A DNA stretch of 64,000 bases from JANNSX01 sp046348995 (GCA_046348995.1 JAXMDB010000001.1:372001-436000); one strand, 5' to 3'; shown: positions 51,473 to 61,743, counted from the stretch's first letter. The notes: generated by a model not told the origin, from the sequence alone. Translations and numbers: made by a program.

Positions 51473-52750
51473 TCAGAAGAGAAAATCCGACGCGTCCACT
51501 TGCGCGGCGGTGACGCCCCAAAGTGTAATCGAGTTGACCGGCGGGTAGGTGTAGCTCTGCAGCGAGATCTCGACGTTGGCGCCATAGGCGACCACGCGCA
51601 TATTGGCGAAGCTCAAGCCCATGCCGCGAAAGTCGAGCCTGTCCGTTCCGTTCTCGAAGCCGAAGATCGAGTCTTGGCCCCAGCCGCTCTCGTATTGGAA
51701 GATGTCCGCGCCACCGTCGCCGAACAGCCAGTCGTTGCCGGCTCCGCCACTGACGAGGTCGTTGCCCGCGCCGCCGTAGACGTAGTCGTTGCCGAGGTTT
51801 CCTTTGACGATGTCGTTGCCGGTGCCGCCGCGCACGACATCGCTCTCCGAGCCGCCGTCGAGAGTGTCGTTGCCGTCGCGGCCGTCGAGATTGTCGTTGC
51901 CGCCGTAGCCGTAGAGCTTGTTGTCGGCGGCGTTGCCGTAGAAATAGTCGCCTTCGTTGGAGCCGAGCAGACCTTCGATGCTGTCGAGCATGTCCATGCC
52001 GAGGCCGGTGTTCTGCGCGCCGCCGAGGGCGAGATCGACGACCGCCGCGCCCTCGTAGAAGGCGGCGTAATCGAAGCCCGCATCGCCGTAGAGGATGTCG
52101 TTGCCGAAGCCCGCGTACATCTCGTCGTTGCCGTTGCCGCCCCGGAAATAGTCGTTGCCTTTATCGCCGTACATGAAGTCGCCGCCGTCGCCGCCGATCA
52201 GCGTATCGTTGCCGTCGCCGCCGGCGAGCATGTCGGCTGACGCGCCTCCATCCAGGTGATCGTCGCCGCCGTAGCCGCCGAGCGTATCGCCGCCGCCACC
52301 GCCACGGATCACGTTGGCCTGCGCATTGCCGTGCAGGCTGTCGTTGAAATTCGAGCCCGTGATGTTCTCGACCGAGCGGATACGGTCATAGTCGCCCGCG
52401 CCTCCATAGGGCTCCTGCAACTCCATCGTCAGCTGGACCGCGATCGAGGAGGTGGCCGTCTCGTAGCTCACCGTATCGATGCCGTCGCCGCCGATGAGGA
52501 GGTCGAGACCGGACCCGCCGATCAGCGTGTCGTTGCCCGACCCGCCGTCCAGCCGGTCGGCGCCCGCGCCGCCTTCGAGCAGGTCCGCGCCGGATTCACC
52601 ATAGAGCTGATCGGCGCCGAGGCCGCCGAGGATGTGGTCGTTGCCGCCCCGCCCGTACAGCGTGTCGTTGCCGTCGCCGCCATCGATCGTATCGGCGAGG
52701 CTCGTGCCGATCAGGCGATTGTTGTTCTTGTTGCCAGTGATGGTGGCCAT
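51473..52750 (-). CDS. RTX (hemolysin-type calcium-binding) secreted protein
   Basis: The 425-aa product is built almost wholly of GGxGxDxLx nonapeptides (more than 20, in three blocks separated by short spacers), which fold as calcium-filled beta-rolls, plus a C-terminal 45-residue region ending ITLWGVTAAQVDASDFLF. There is no signal peptide, as usual for type I secretion, and no secretion genes are nearby. No enzymatic domain is present, so a surface, adhesion or calcium-related role is inferred. Starts MATITGN, like the short RTX protein at 16012. Confidence 0.9.
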   Translation of the reverse strand: MATITGNKNNNRLIGTSLADTIDGGDGNDTLYGRGGNDHILGGLGADQLYGESGADLLEGGAGADRLDGGSGNDTLIGGSGLDLLIGGDGIDTVSYETATSSIAVQLTMELQEPYGGAGDYDRIRSVENITGSNFNDSLHGNAQANVIRGGGGGDTLGGYGGDDHLDGGASADMLAGGDGNDTLIGGDGGDFMYGDKGNDYFRGGNGNDEMYAGFGNDILYGDAGFDYAAFYEGAAVVDLALGGAQNTGLGMDMLDSIEGLLGSNEGDYFYGNAADNKLYGYGGNDNLDGRDGNDTLDGGSESDVVRGGTGNDIVKGNLGNDYVYGGAGNDLVSGGAGNDWLFGDGGADIFQYESGWGQDSIFGFENGTDRLDFRGMGLSFANMRVVAYGANVEISLQSYTYPPVNSITLWGVTAAQVDASDFLF

Positions 52751-52878
52751 GGCGCGCTCCTGACGGTTTGTTCATCGGGAACATAGGCGGCCCCAGCACC
52801 CGGGCCTGTTCCTCAGGGAACGGTCTCTCCCGTAACGGCGCTGCTCCGTGTACGATCCGACCGGGAGGGAGGGGGACG

Positions 52879-55146
52879 ATGAGCGACCTTTCGATCGGGC
52901 TCGACCAGGTCGAGATCACGCGGCCGCGCCGGCCGTTGGACGAGGATGCGGCGTCGCCGGGGGACGGCGACGAGACCGCGCGTGCGCCGACGCATGCTGG
53001 CGCCTTGGCCGTGCTGCATCGGCGGTTCGCAGCCCTGCTCGATGCCGAGCGCGACCGCTGGGTGCTGTGGACTCCGGTGTGCTTCGGACTTGGCATCGGT
53101 CTCTACTTCGCCGCGCGCCAGGAGCCGTCGCCGGCCCTCGCGACCGGTCTGGTGCTCGGCGCGCTCGGGCTTCGGCTCGTCGTTGCCAAGGGCGCGATCG
53201 CGGTGGCGGCGACCGGAGCTCTGCTCTGCCTCTCGCTCGGCTTCGGCGCGGCCAAGCTCCGAACGCTCCTCGTCGCCGCGCCGATCCTGCAACAGGAAAC
53301 CCGCATCGGGGCGATCACCGGGTGGATCGAGCATGTCGAGGCGCGCCAGCCCAAGGGCTTCCGGCTGCTCATCCGCGTCGCGACCGTCGAAGGGCTCGCC
53401 CCCGAGGCGACGCCGGCGCTCGTCAGGGTGCGGGCTGCCTTCGACAGTGTCGGTGTCGTGCCCGGCGATGCGGTGAGCGTGAAGGCCAAGCTGTTTCCAC
53501 CGGCCGCGCCCGAGCGTCCGGGCGGCTACGATTTCGCGCGGCTGGCCTATTTCGAAGGCGTCGGCGCCACCGGCTTTCTGATCGAGCCGCCGGCCCCCGC
53601 GACGCTCGGCGCGCCGCCCTGGTGGCGACGTCCCAGTCTCGGCATCGAGCGGTTGCGGCTGTGGGTCAGCGAGCGCATCCGCGCCGTGCTCCCCGGCGAG
53701 ACCGGCGCCGTCACGGACGCGCTCATCACGGGGGAGCGCGGACGCATTCCGGAAGCGACCGACACGGCGCTGCGCGACGCCGGCCTCTCGCACGTGCTCG
53801 CGATCTCCGGCGCCAACATGGCGATCATGGCGGGTGCGTTGTTCGGCTTCGTGCGGGCGCTGCTGGCACTCGTTCCCGTCCTCGTGCTGCGCTTTCCGAT
53901 CAAGAAATGGGCGGCGCTGGCCGGCTTCGTCGGCGCGGTGTTCTGCCTGATCCTGTCGGGCGCCGAGAGCCCGGCCGCCCGCGCCTTCGTCATGATCGCG
54001 CTGATGCTACTCGCCTTGTTGCTGGACCGGCCGGCTGTCTCGCTGCGCAATCTGGCGCTCGCCGCGCTGGTGCTCCTCACCATGGCGCCGGAGGTGTTGC
54101 TCGATGTCGGCTTTCAGATGTCGTTTGCCGCCGTCGTCGCGCTCGTCGCGGTGTTCGAGTGGGTCGTCGCCTGGCGCGCCGATAAGCCCAAGCCCCCGCG
54201 GCCGGAGGGGTTCGTGGCGCGCTCGATGCGATTCTGGGGGCGCTTTCTCGCCGTGACCTTCTTCTCGACCATCGTCGCGAGCTTGGCTGTTGCGCCCCTC
54301 GCGGCCTTCCACTTTCACAAGCTCGCCCAGCTCGGGATCATCGCCAACATGATCGTGGCGCCCGTGTTCGCCTTCTACATCATGCCGCTCGCGGTGGTCG
54401 CGCTGGTCGCCTTGCCCTTCGGCATCGAGACGCTGCCGCTCGTCCTCATCGAGAAGGGTGTCGCCGTCATGCTGGCCGTCGCGCATTGGGCGGCAGGGTT
54501 GACGGGCGCGCCGCTGAGCGTGCCGGAAACGCCGGCGCTCGCGATCGCGCTCATGATCCTGGGCGGCTTGTGGATGGCGCTCTGGCTGCGCCCGTGGCGA
54601 TTGCTCGGCCTCGCCGGGATCGCCGCCGGCCTCGTGCTGGCCGTCGCGGGCGGCCGGCCCGATGTGATCGTGGCGTCGGATGCGCGCGTCGTGGCGGTCC
54701 GAGGCGCCGATGGAGTGCTCACCGCACTCCCCGTGCGCGGCAACGCCTTCGAGCTCGCCGACTGGCTCGCCGCCGATGGCGACGCGCGCGACGCCAAGGA
54801 GGTGGCGAAGGCGCAAGGGTTCGCCTGCGATGCGGCCGGCTGCGTGACGGCGGTGCGCGGGTTGCAGGTCGCGGTGTCTGAGACACCGGAGTCCCTCGAC
54901 GACGATTGCCGTCGCGCGCACATCCTCATCGTCCGCTTCGCTCTCGAGCGAGCGTGCAGCGGTCCGAAGCTCGTGCTCGATGCTGCCCGGCTCCTGCGCG
55001 ACGGAGCCCATCGCCTGCGCATCGGCGCGGGCGGCCGGATCGGCGTCGAGACGGTCGCGAGCTATCGGGGCCAGAGGCCGTGGACGGGCGCTCCGGATGC
55101 CGGGACGCTTCAGTTCAGCTCCGGCGAGCAGGCTTGGAGCCCATAA
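52879..55146 (+). CDS. ComEC/Rec2-family DNA uptake channel protein
   Basis: A 755-aa polytopic protein. Order: N-terminal helices, an OB-like ComEC N-terminal domain (about residues 135-215), and a ComEC core with the hallmark HVLAISGANMAIMAGALFGFV followed by SGAESPAARAFVM. The C-terminal soluble part is reduced and lacks a clear metallo-beta-lactamase HxHxDH motif. ComEC forms the inner-membrane channel of natural transformation. Start chosen for the GGAGGGAGGGGG site. Confidence 0.88.
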   Translation: MSDLSIGLDQVEITRPRRPLDEDAASPGDGDETARAPTHAGALAVLHRRFAALLDAERDRWVLWTPVCFGLGIGLYFAARQEPSPALATGLVLGALGLRLVVAKGAIAVAATGALLCLSLGFGAAKLRTLLVAAPILQQETRIGAITGWIEHVEARQPKGFRLLIRVATVEGLAPEATPALVRVRAAFDSVGVVPGDAVSVKAKLFPPAAPERPGGYDFARLAYFEGVGATGFLIEPPAPATLGAPPWWRRPSLGIERLRLWVSERIRAVLPGETGAVTDALITGERGRIPEATDTALRDAGLSHVLAISGANMAIMAGALFGFVRALLALVPVLVLRFPIKKWAALAGFVGAVFCLILSGAESPAARAFVMIALMLLALLLDRPAVSLRNLALAALVLLTMAPEVLLDVGFQMSFAAVVALVAVFEWVVAWRADKPKPPRPEGFVARSMRFWGRFLAVTFFSTIVASLAVAPLAAFHFHKLAQLGIIANMIVAPVFAFYIMPLAVVALVALPFGIETLPLVLIEKGVAVMLAVAHWAAGLTGAPLSVPETPALAIALMILGGLWMALWLRPWRLLGLAGIAAGLVLAVAGGRPDVIVASDARVVAVRGADGVLTALPVRGNAFELADWLAADGDARDAKEVAKAQGFACDAAGCVTAVRGLQVAVSETPESLDDDCRRAHILIVRFALERACSGPKLVLDAARLLRDGAHRLRIGAGGRIGVETVASYRGQRPWTGAPDAGTLQFSSGEQAWSP

Positions 55147-55289
55147 TGCAACAGACATCGGCGTCTCAACCGGACGTTGTCGAATAGTCTGTTAGCGGAT
55201 CGCGAATGGCTTTACCGGGATGCCGAGCTCGTCCGAGTGCTGAATGGCGCGATGCAGCGCTTTCCGCGATCCATCCCGGAGTTGATGCG

Positions 55290-56684
55290 ATGATGGCCAT
55301 TCGATCTGCCGCCTGCGGACTGGCCGCGCTGATCCTGGCGACGGCGGCAACGGCCGGTGAGATGCCGCAGACCTAAGCCGTGCCGGGTGTCGAGATCGGC
55401 GGGTTCGTCACCGATGACGGCGGTGCGGGCGAGGTCAACGTGATCGTGCCGCTCGCCAGGCGCTCGCCGGCCGAGCTGTTCTTCCTCGGCGCCGACGGCG
55501 AGTTCACGGGCGATCACGGTGCCTACGACGTCGGCACCTATCTCGGCTATCGGGCGATCGTCGGCGACGGCGTCCTCGGGGCCTGGGCGGGCGCCGACCG
55601 GATCGAGACGAGCCTCGACAACGATTTCCACCGGTTCATCGCGGGAGCCGAGTACTACGGCTCGCGGCTCATTCTGCGGGCCAACGGCTTCGTGCCGCTC
55701 GACGACCAATCGGACCCCTGGAGCGTCAAAACGGGCACGATCGTGACGACGTTCTCCGAGGAGGTCCCGAGCGGCCTCGATGCCGAGGCGGGCTTACGTT
55801 TCGCGCTACCGGCCGTCAGCGCAAGCCTGAAGCCGAGTGAGTTGCGCGCCTTCGCTGGCGTCTACGACTATTTCGGCCTCGATGCGGACGGCAGCGACGT
55901 CGTCGGTGGCCGTGGCCGCTTGGAGCTCGATCTCTACCCCTTCGCACAATCGCCGGACACGCGGCTCTCCTTCGAGGTCGCCTATGCCTATGACGACGTC
56001 AACGACGATCAAGTGCGCGGCGGCGTGCGGCTGTCGATCCCGCTGACGTCCGCCGAGCCGTCCGAGCACCACGGATCGCTCAAGGACGATCCCGCCTCGG
56101 CATCGCCGGCGGCCGTCGGCTCGCAGGATCTGTTCGAGCCCGTGCGGCGCAATCGCGAGACGGTCAGCCGGGTGCGTACGCTCTCGGTCGTCAACACTGC
56201 CCCACCGCCTCCGTCCACGCCGTCGTTCGTGTTGAGCATGGCCAACGCTTGCGGCGGTCCGGGTGGGCAGATTCCCGGCATTTCGACGCCTGTCGGCGCT
56301 GCCTTCGACGCGCCCTTCGACGGCTCCCGATTCGATCTCGGAGCCATGACCGTCGCCTCGGGTGCGCTATCGGGGCAGCCTCTCGAGTCCGTCGTGGGGC
56401 ATTCCGCGCTCCCGTCAAGCTTGAGCTTGATCGGAACCTACACGAACGGCAGCACGCTGACCGTGCGGGTCAAGCTTCGCACGCGCAACGGGATGTGCTC
56501 GGGCAGCAGCGAGGTCAGTGCCGCCGCGGCCGCCTGCACGTTGACCGACCTCGCCGACAAGCTCGGCTTCCCCATCGATCCGAATACCGGCATGGCCAAC
56601 AATGGTTGCGTTTACTTCGGGGTGACCGGGTCCGTCGTCAACGGCGACACCTCGGCCTGCAACGCGAGCCAGTCCTGTCCATAG
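55290..56684 (+). pseudogene. Inverse-autotransporter-like beta-barrel protein interrupted by an in-frame TAA
   Basis: From ATG 55290 (GGAG nine bases before) a signal peptide of about 22 residues, ending ATAAT-AGEM, reads in the same frame as the following long domain, but a TAA at 55374-55376 (codon 29) stops it. The 434 codons after it contain GAYDVGTYLGYR and HRFIAGAEYYG..LRANGFVPL, similar to the inverse autotransporter barrel of intimin-type adhesins, then a linker and a Cys-containing C-terminal domain. A GTG at 55380 could start a signal-less protein. Nonsense mutation, sequencing error or readthrough are all possible. Confidence 0.65.
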
Positions 56685-56743
56685 ACCCGACGACCTAAGG
56701 GCGGACGCTCCTGAAGGTTGGTCAGTGCGTAACCGCGTAGCGG

Positions 56744-57955
56744 CTACGCCATCGCCTTGCGCAAATTCTCGTCGACCTTGTCGAGGAAGCCGGTGGTCGA
56801 GAGCCAGCTCTGGCTCTCGCCGACGAGCAGCGCCAGATCCTTCGTCATGTAGCCGGCTTCGACGGTGTCGACGCAGACCTTCTCGAGCGTATTGGCGAAC
56901 CGGTCGAGCTCGGCGTTGGCGTCGAGCTTGGCGCGGTGCTTCAGGCCGCGCGACCAGGCGAAGATCGAGGCGATCGAGTTCGTCGACGTCTCCTTGCCCT
57001 TCTGGTGCTCGCGGTAGTGGCGCGTGACGGTGCCGTGCGCGGCTTCGGCCTCGACAACCTTGCCGTCTGGCGTCATCAGCACGCTCGTCATGAGGCCGAG
57101 CGAGCCGAAGCCTTGCGCGACCGTGTCCGACTGCACGTCGCCGTCGTAATTCTTGCATGCCCACACATAGCCGCCCGACCACTTGAGGGACGAGGCCACC
57201 ATGTCGTCGATCAGACGGTGCTCGTAGGTGAGCTTGCGCTTGTCGAACTCGGCCTTGAACTCGGCGTCGAAGACCTCCTGGAAGAGATCCTTGAAGCGGC
57301 CGTCATAGGCCTTGAGGATGGTGTTCTTGGTCGAGAGGTAGACGGGGTAGTTGCGATTGAGGCCGTAGTTGAAGGAGGCGCGCGCGAACTCGCGGATGCT
57401 GTCATCGAGATTGTACATGGCCATGGCGACGCCCGAGCCTGGCGCCTTGAACACTTCCTTCTCGATCACCGTGCCGTCCTCGCCGACGAACTTGACGGTC
57501 AGCGTGCCCTTGCCGGGGAAGCGGAAGTCGGTCGCGCGGTATTGGTCGCCGAAGGCGTGACGGCCGACGATGATCGGCTCGGTCCAGCCGGGCACCAGGC
57601 GAGGCACGTTCTTGCAGATGATGGGCTCGCGGAAGATGACGCCGCCCAGGATGTTGCGGATGGTGCCGTTGGGCGACTTCCACATGTCCTTCAAGTTGAA
57701 CTCTTTGACGCGCGCCTCGTCCGGCGTGATCGTCGCGCATTTGACGCCGACGCCGTGTTTCTTGATGGCGTTGGCGGCGTCGATCGTCACCTGATCGTTC
57801 GTCGCGTCGCGATGCTCGACGCCCAGATCATAGTAGTCGAGCTTCAGGTCGAGATAGGGATGGATCAGCTTGTCCTTGATGAGCTTCCAGATGATGCGGG
57901 TCATCTCGTCGCCATCGAGCTCGACGACCGGGTTTGCGACTTTGATCTTTTGCAT
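56744..57955 (-). CDS. icd: NADP-dependent isocitrate dehydrogenase
   Basis: A 403-aa enzyme of the TCA cycle that makes 2-oxoglutarate and NADPH. It is the homodimeric, eukaryote-like type: MQKIKVANPVVELDGDEMTRIIW, KSPNGTIRNILGG with the substrate serine, YDGDVQSDTVAQGFGSLGLM with metal-binding aspartates, and EAAHGTVTRHYR. The start is at 57955 after GAGG; upstream in-frame codons translate a palindromic repeat and are rejected. Confidence 0.96.
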   Translation of the reverse strand: MQKIKVANPVVELDGDEMTRIIWKLIKDKLIHPYLDLKLDYYDLGVEHRDATNDQVTIDAANAIKKHGVGVKCATITPDEARVKEFNLKDMWKSPNGTIRNILGGVIFREPIICKNVPRLVPGWTEPIIVGRHAFGDQYRATDFRFPGKGTLTVKFVGEDGTVIEKEVFKAPGSGVAMAMYNLDDSIREFARASFNYGLNRNYPVYLSTKNTILKAYDGRFKDLFQEVFDAEFKAEFDKRKLTYEHRLIDDMVASSLKWSGGYVWACKNYDGDVQSDTVAQGFGSLGLMTSVLMTPDGKVVEAEAAHGTVTRHYREHQKGKETSTNSIASIFAWSRGLKHRAKLDANAELDRFANTLEKVCVDTVEAGYMTKDLALLVGESQSWLSTTGFLDKVDENLRKAMA

Positions 57956-58017
57956 GGGGTCCTCTGGGAGCGCGTGAAAAAGTCCATCTGGTTCGTCGAC
58001 GACGGATCGGTGGCGTT

Positions 58018-58165
58018 CCCCTTCCCCCTTGAGGGGGAGGGTAGGGTGGGGGGTACAGAGAAAATGACTTCTTGGTTGTGTCTCTCCCCCCCATCCCAAG
58101 CGCCTTGGACTTACCCGCTGCGCGGCTAAGTCCTTAGGCGCTTGGCCTTCCCCCTCACGGGGGAA
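58018..58165. repeat. Composite palindromic repeat, copy 1
   Basis: Contains CCCTTCCCCCTTGAGGGGGA-GGGTAGGGTGGGGGG (58018-58053), a large hairpin (arms 58096-58113 and 58127-58145, CCAAGCGCC.../...GGCGCTTGG) and a terminal CCTTCCCCCTCACGGGGGAA. Copy 2 with the same order is at 59832-59982; together they bracket the carboxylase gene. Confidence 0.85.
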
Positions 58166-58252
58166 CGGTACCAACAACAGGCGCCCGACTTATTTGCGGC
58201 GCAACATAGCGGAGGCGGAGGGATAGGCCAACTGAGGCCAAGAGTCCGGCCT

Positions 58253-59791
58253 CTACCCCGCCGGCGGTAATCCGTAGGCGAGCTTTAGGAGCCGACCGAG
58301 ATAGCGGCGCGTCTCGCGCGGGTCGATCATCTCCTCGACGCCGAAGCGCTCGACGGTCCGCCAGATCGAGGTTTGGGCGTCGAAGCGCTCGGTGAGCTTC
58401 TTGCGCAGGGCGGGGCGCTCCTCCACGGGCGCCGCCTCGATCTCGGCCCGGAAGGCCGCCTCGACGCCGCCCTGCACCGGCATATCGCCCCAGACCCCGC
58501 TCGGCCAGGCGAGCCGCACGCTCGTCTCGTTGCCGTTGCCGGTCGCCTGACCGCCGAGCCCGAAGGAGCGGCGCACCTGTACGGTGAGCACCGGTACCTT
58601 CGTCCGCTGAATGGCGCGCGTCGCCTCGGAGGCGAATTTGAGCGTGCCGGCGCGCTCGGCGTCCGGCCCGACCATGAATCCCGGCACGTCGGCGAGATAC
58701 ACGATCGGGATGCCAAAGGTCTCGCAGGTGCCGATGAAGCGAGATTGCTTCTGCGAGGAGTGCACCTCGAGCGCACCGGCCATATGGCGCGCGTCGGTCG
58801 CGAGCACGCCCGCGACGTAGCCCTCGAAGCGCGCGAAACCGGTGCGGAGCCCTTGACCGTAGTCGGGCCCGATCTCGAAAAACGTGTCCGTGTCGGCGAG
58901 GCAGCGCACGAGCGCCTGCGCATCGTAGGGGTGGCGCGCGTTCGGATTGACGATCTTGAGGAGATCGTTCTGGTCCGGCGCCGTCCAGCCGTCCTTCGGC
59001 GTCACCGCAGGGCGGCTGCGATTGTTCTGCGGGAAATAGGTCAGCGCGCGTTTGATCTGGGCGAGCGTCGACGCCTCGTCGTCGGCGGCGTTGTCGATGA
59101 GGCCGGAAGTTTTCGCATGCACCTCCCAGCCGCCGAGATCGAACTTGTCGATGGCGCGCCCGAGCGCCTGCTTGACAACCGGCGGGCCGCCCGCGAATAG
59201 GCAGCCGTTCGCCTTCGACATGACCGAGAAATGCGCGATCGCCGCGCGCGCCGCCGAGCTTCCGGCAGTCGGCCCGAGCGTCGCCGTCAGCACGGGGACT
59301 TTCTCCATGAGCTCGAACACGGGATAGATCGGCTTGCTGGCCTGCAGCTCGGCGTAGCCCTTGAGCTCCTGGATGAGCACGCTGCCGCCGGTGCCGTTCA
59401 TCAGCAAGATGAGCGGGATCTCGTAGCCGTAGGCGGTTTCCTCGATGAAGCCGCCCCAGCTGCCCTTTGGCCGCTGCAGATGTACGCCGACGGCGCCACC
59501 CTCGACGGTGAAGTCCTCCGCGCCGATCGCGACCGGGCGGCCGTCGATCTCGGCCAAACCGCAGATGAAGGTCGGCCCCATCTCGCCTTTTTCCGTCGGC
59601 GTCGTCACCAGCGTGCCGAACTCGACGAAGCTGCCCGGATCGACCAGCGTCGCGATCCGCTCCCGCGCGGTCGTGCGGCCGAGACGGTGCTCGCGCGCAA
59701 TGCGATCGGTGCCGCCGGCCTCGAGCGCCCGTTGCCGCCGCGTCTCGAGCTCTTTGAGGAGCGGTGCCCAGCCGGCGTGCTCTTCGTTCAC
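58253..59791 (-). CDS. Acyl-CoA carboxylase carboxyltransferase (beta) subunit
   Basis: The 512-aa product is the PccB/MccB-type carboxyltransferase that moves carboxyl from biotin to an acyl-CoA. It shows ELETRRQRALEAGG at the start, then two crotonase-like halves with the acyl-CoA oxyanion glycines in NGTGGSVLIQ and QVRRSFGLGGQATGNGNE. No biotin carboxylase/alpha subunit gene is adjacent, so the acyl specificity and partner are unknown. An acyl-CoA ligase-like gene lies just upstream on the same strand. Bracketed by two composite repeats. Confidence 0.9.
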   Translation of the reverse strand: MNEEHAGWAPLLKELETRRQRALEAGGTDRIAREHRLGRTTARERIATLVDPGSFVEFGTLVTTPTEKGEMGPTFICGLAEIDGRPVAIGAEDFTVEGGAVGVHLQRPKGSWGGFIEETAYGYEIPLILLMNGTGGSVLIQELKGYAELQASKPIYPVFELMEKVPVLTATLGPTAGSSAARAAIAHFSVMSKANGCLFAGGPPVVKQALGRAIDKFDLGGWEVHAKTSGLIDNAADDEASTLAQIKRALTYFPQNNRSRPAVTPKDGWTAPDQNDLLKIVNPNARHPYDAQALVRCLADTDTFFEIGPDYGQGLRTGFARFEGYVAGVLATDARHMAGALEVHSSQKQSRFIGTCETFGIPIVYLADVPGFMVGPDAERAGTLKFASEATRAIQRTKVPVLTVQVRRSFGLGGQATGNGNETSVRLAWPSGVWGDMPVQGGVEAAFRAEIEAAPVEERPALRKKLTERFDAQTSIWRTVERFGVEEMIDPRETRRYLGRLLKLAYGLPPAG

Positions 59792-59831
59792 TTGAAGTAC
59801 CTCCTCGTATCAGCCCAAACGTTCTTTGGGG

Positions 59832-59982
59832 CCTTCCCCTCCCCCCCTCGAGGGGGAGGGTAGGGTGGGGGGCCGAAAGCAAAGACTAGTGGCCGCGACA
59901 TTCCCCCCATCCCAAGCGCCTAAGAACTTAGCTGCTTCGCATCTAAGTCCAAGGCGCTTGGCCTTCCCCTTCACGGGGGGAA
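59832..59982. repeat. Composite palindromic repeat, copy 2
   Basis: Same order of parts as 58018-58165: the C/G-tract hairpin (59832-59872), the CCAAGCGCC hairpin (59912-59961) and CCTTCCCCTTCACGGGGGGAA. The central hairpin is flipped relative to copy 1: the left arm here matches the complement of the right arm there. Confidence 0.85.
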
Positions 59983-60008
59983 GCAACGTCCGTCAGTCAT
60001 TGCGTGGA

Positions 60009-61586
60009 TCACAGCCCCAGCCGTTCCCGGCAGCTTGCCGCGAGCTCGTCCTTCTTGACCTTGCCCGACAGTCCGCGTGGGAAGACGTCGAACAGCACGA
60101 TATGGCGCGGCTTCTTGTAGGAGGCGAGCCGCGTGCGGACGAACTCGACGACAGCGTCGGGATCGATTGCGGCGCCCTGGCGGGGAATGATCGCCGCGCA
60201 CACCGCCTCGCCGAATTCCGCATCCGGCACGCCGACGACCGCGACGTCGGAGACGTCGGGATGGGCGCGCAGCGCGTTCTCGACCTCGGCCGGATAGATG
60301 TTCTGGCTCTTCGAGATGATCATGTCCTTGGAACGGCCGACGATGTAGAGATGGCCGTGCTCGTCCATGCGGCCGAGATCGCCCATCTTGAGCCAGCCGT
60401 CGCGGATCGTGACCGCGTCGATGTCGGGCGCGTTCCAATAGGCCGAGATGACGGCAGGACCGCTCGTCCACACCTCGCCGATCTCGTTTGGTCCGAGCAC
60501 CTTGCCCTCAGCCGAGAGAATGCGCACCGATTGGCCCGGCGTGATACGGCCGACGGAGCCCGGATAGCGCAAGATCTCCTCGTCCTCGACGATGGTCGGG
60601 GTGCCGGATTCGGTCGAGCCGTAGGCGACCGCGAGGATCTTGTCAGGGAACCGCTCCATCCAGGCCTTCATCAACGGCGGCGGGCAGTTCTCGCCGCCGG
60701 TGTAGACCCAGCGGAGGCTCTCGATGGGGAGCTTGCTGCGCTCGTCGGCGTCGAGCAGCGGCCGCATCATCGAGGGAAAGAGGAGCGTGTGGGTCGCCTT
60801 GAAGCGGTCGATGTAGCCGCCCATGCGCTCGGGCGTCCAACCGCTGGAGGGCAGGATCGCGACGGTGGCGCCGACGAGGAAGGCGGGAATAGAGGACTCG
60901 TTGATGCCGGCCGTATTGTACATCGGGCCGGTGATGAGCATCACGGCATTACGGTTCAGGCCACGGAAAACAGCCACCTGCTGGAACGCGTTCCAGAGGA
61001 TGTTCATGTGCCGCATCGCGACGCCCTTGGGGCGTCCGGTCGTGCCGGAGGTGTAGAGAATGAGCTGCACCGGCGTCGTGCGCTGCTCGGAAAGGGTCAA
61101 CGGCGCAGCGGAGGCGATGAGCGCCGGATACTCCTCGCCAGTACCGTGTGGCTCGAGGGTCACGACGGGCGTGCCCGGAATGGCCTTGGCGATCGCCTCG
61201 TCGACGACGGCACGGTGCTCGGTATCGGTGAACAGGATTTTGGGCGTGCAGTCGCCCAAGATCATCGCGACCTCGGTCGCCGTCAGACGGAAGCTGATCG
61301 GGACGAAGGTGAGACCCGCATACGCACAGGCGAAATAGAGCTCGAAGGTCTCGCCGCGGTTCATCAGGAAGGAGGCGACCCGGTCGCCGGTCTCAAGCCC
61401 GCGGGCGCGAAGGGCCGCCGCCAGTCTCAGCGCATTGTCGCGCAATTCCGCATAGGTGCGCTGGCCATCCTCCCAGAGCAGCGCGACGTGGCCGGGGACG
61501 GCCGCGGCTTGGAGCTGGGTGTCGCCCAGGAGCGTCGAGACGGAGGTTGCAGGCGTCGGACTAGGCTCGCAAACATCGGACGGCAC
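60009..61586 (-). CDS. AMP-dependent acyl-CoA synthetase/ligase
   Basis: The 525-aa product is an ANL-family adenylating enzyme: LILYTSGTTGRPKGVAMRH (P-loop) near residue 175, AYGSTESGTPTI near 315, the adenine-motif DGWLKMGDLGRMDEHGHLYIVGRSKDMI split as GDLGR and VGRSKDMI, and a C-terminal KKPRHIVLFD region with KVKKDEL. It activates a carboxylic acid as acyl-AMP and then acyl-CoA. GTG 61586 is chosen because GGGAGG lies seven bases upstream. It may feed the carboxylase encoded next. Confidence 0.9.
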   Translation of the reverse strand: MPSDVCEPSPTPATSVSTLLGDTQLQAAAVPGHVALLWEDGQRTYAELRDNALRLAAALRARGLETGDRVASFLMNRGETFELYFACAYAGLTFVPISFRLTATEVAMILGDCTPKILFTDTEHRAVVDEAIAKAIPGTPVVTLEPHGTGEEYPALIASAAPLTLSEQRTTPVQLILYTSGTTGRPKGVAMRHMNILWNAFQQVAVFRGLNRNAVMLITGPMYNTAGINESSIPAFLVGATVAILPSSGWTPERMGGYIDRFKATHTLLFPSMMRPLLDADERSKLPIESLRWVYTGGENCPPPLMKAWMERFPDKILAVAYGSTESGTPTIVEDEEILRYPGSVGRITPGQSVRILSAEGKVLGPNEIGEVWTSGPAVISAYWNAPDIDAVTIRDGWLKMGDLGRMDEHGHLYIVGRSKDMIISKSQNIYPAEVENALRAHPDVSDVAVVGVPDAEFGEAVCAAIIPRQGAAIDPDAVVEFVRTRLASYKKPRHIVLFDVFPRGLSGKVKKDELAASCRERLGL

Positions 61587-61743
61587 GCCGCGACCTCCCA
61601 ATTCATCAAGGCTCAGGACGTGCCTTAGCCGAACACGGATGCCCCCGCAATCGCGGCGCTGGCCTGGGAGCGTTGAGGAGGGCGCGGGACGGCAGCGCGC
61701 GTGGCCTGGTCGGAACCCGGCAGGGACGTGCTATGGCTCACCG

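Noticed and set aside
51473..52750. Regular short-period repeats that might be mistaken for a CRISPR array or satellite
   Set aside because: The periodicity is 27 bases and encodes RTX nonapeptides; there are no unique spacers.
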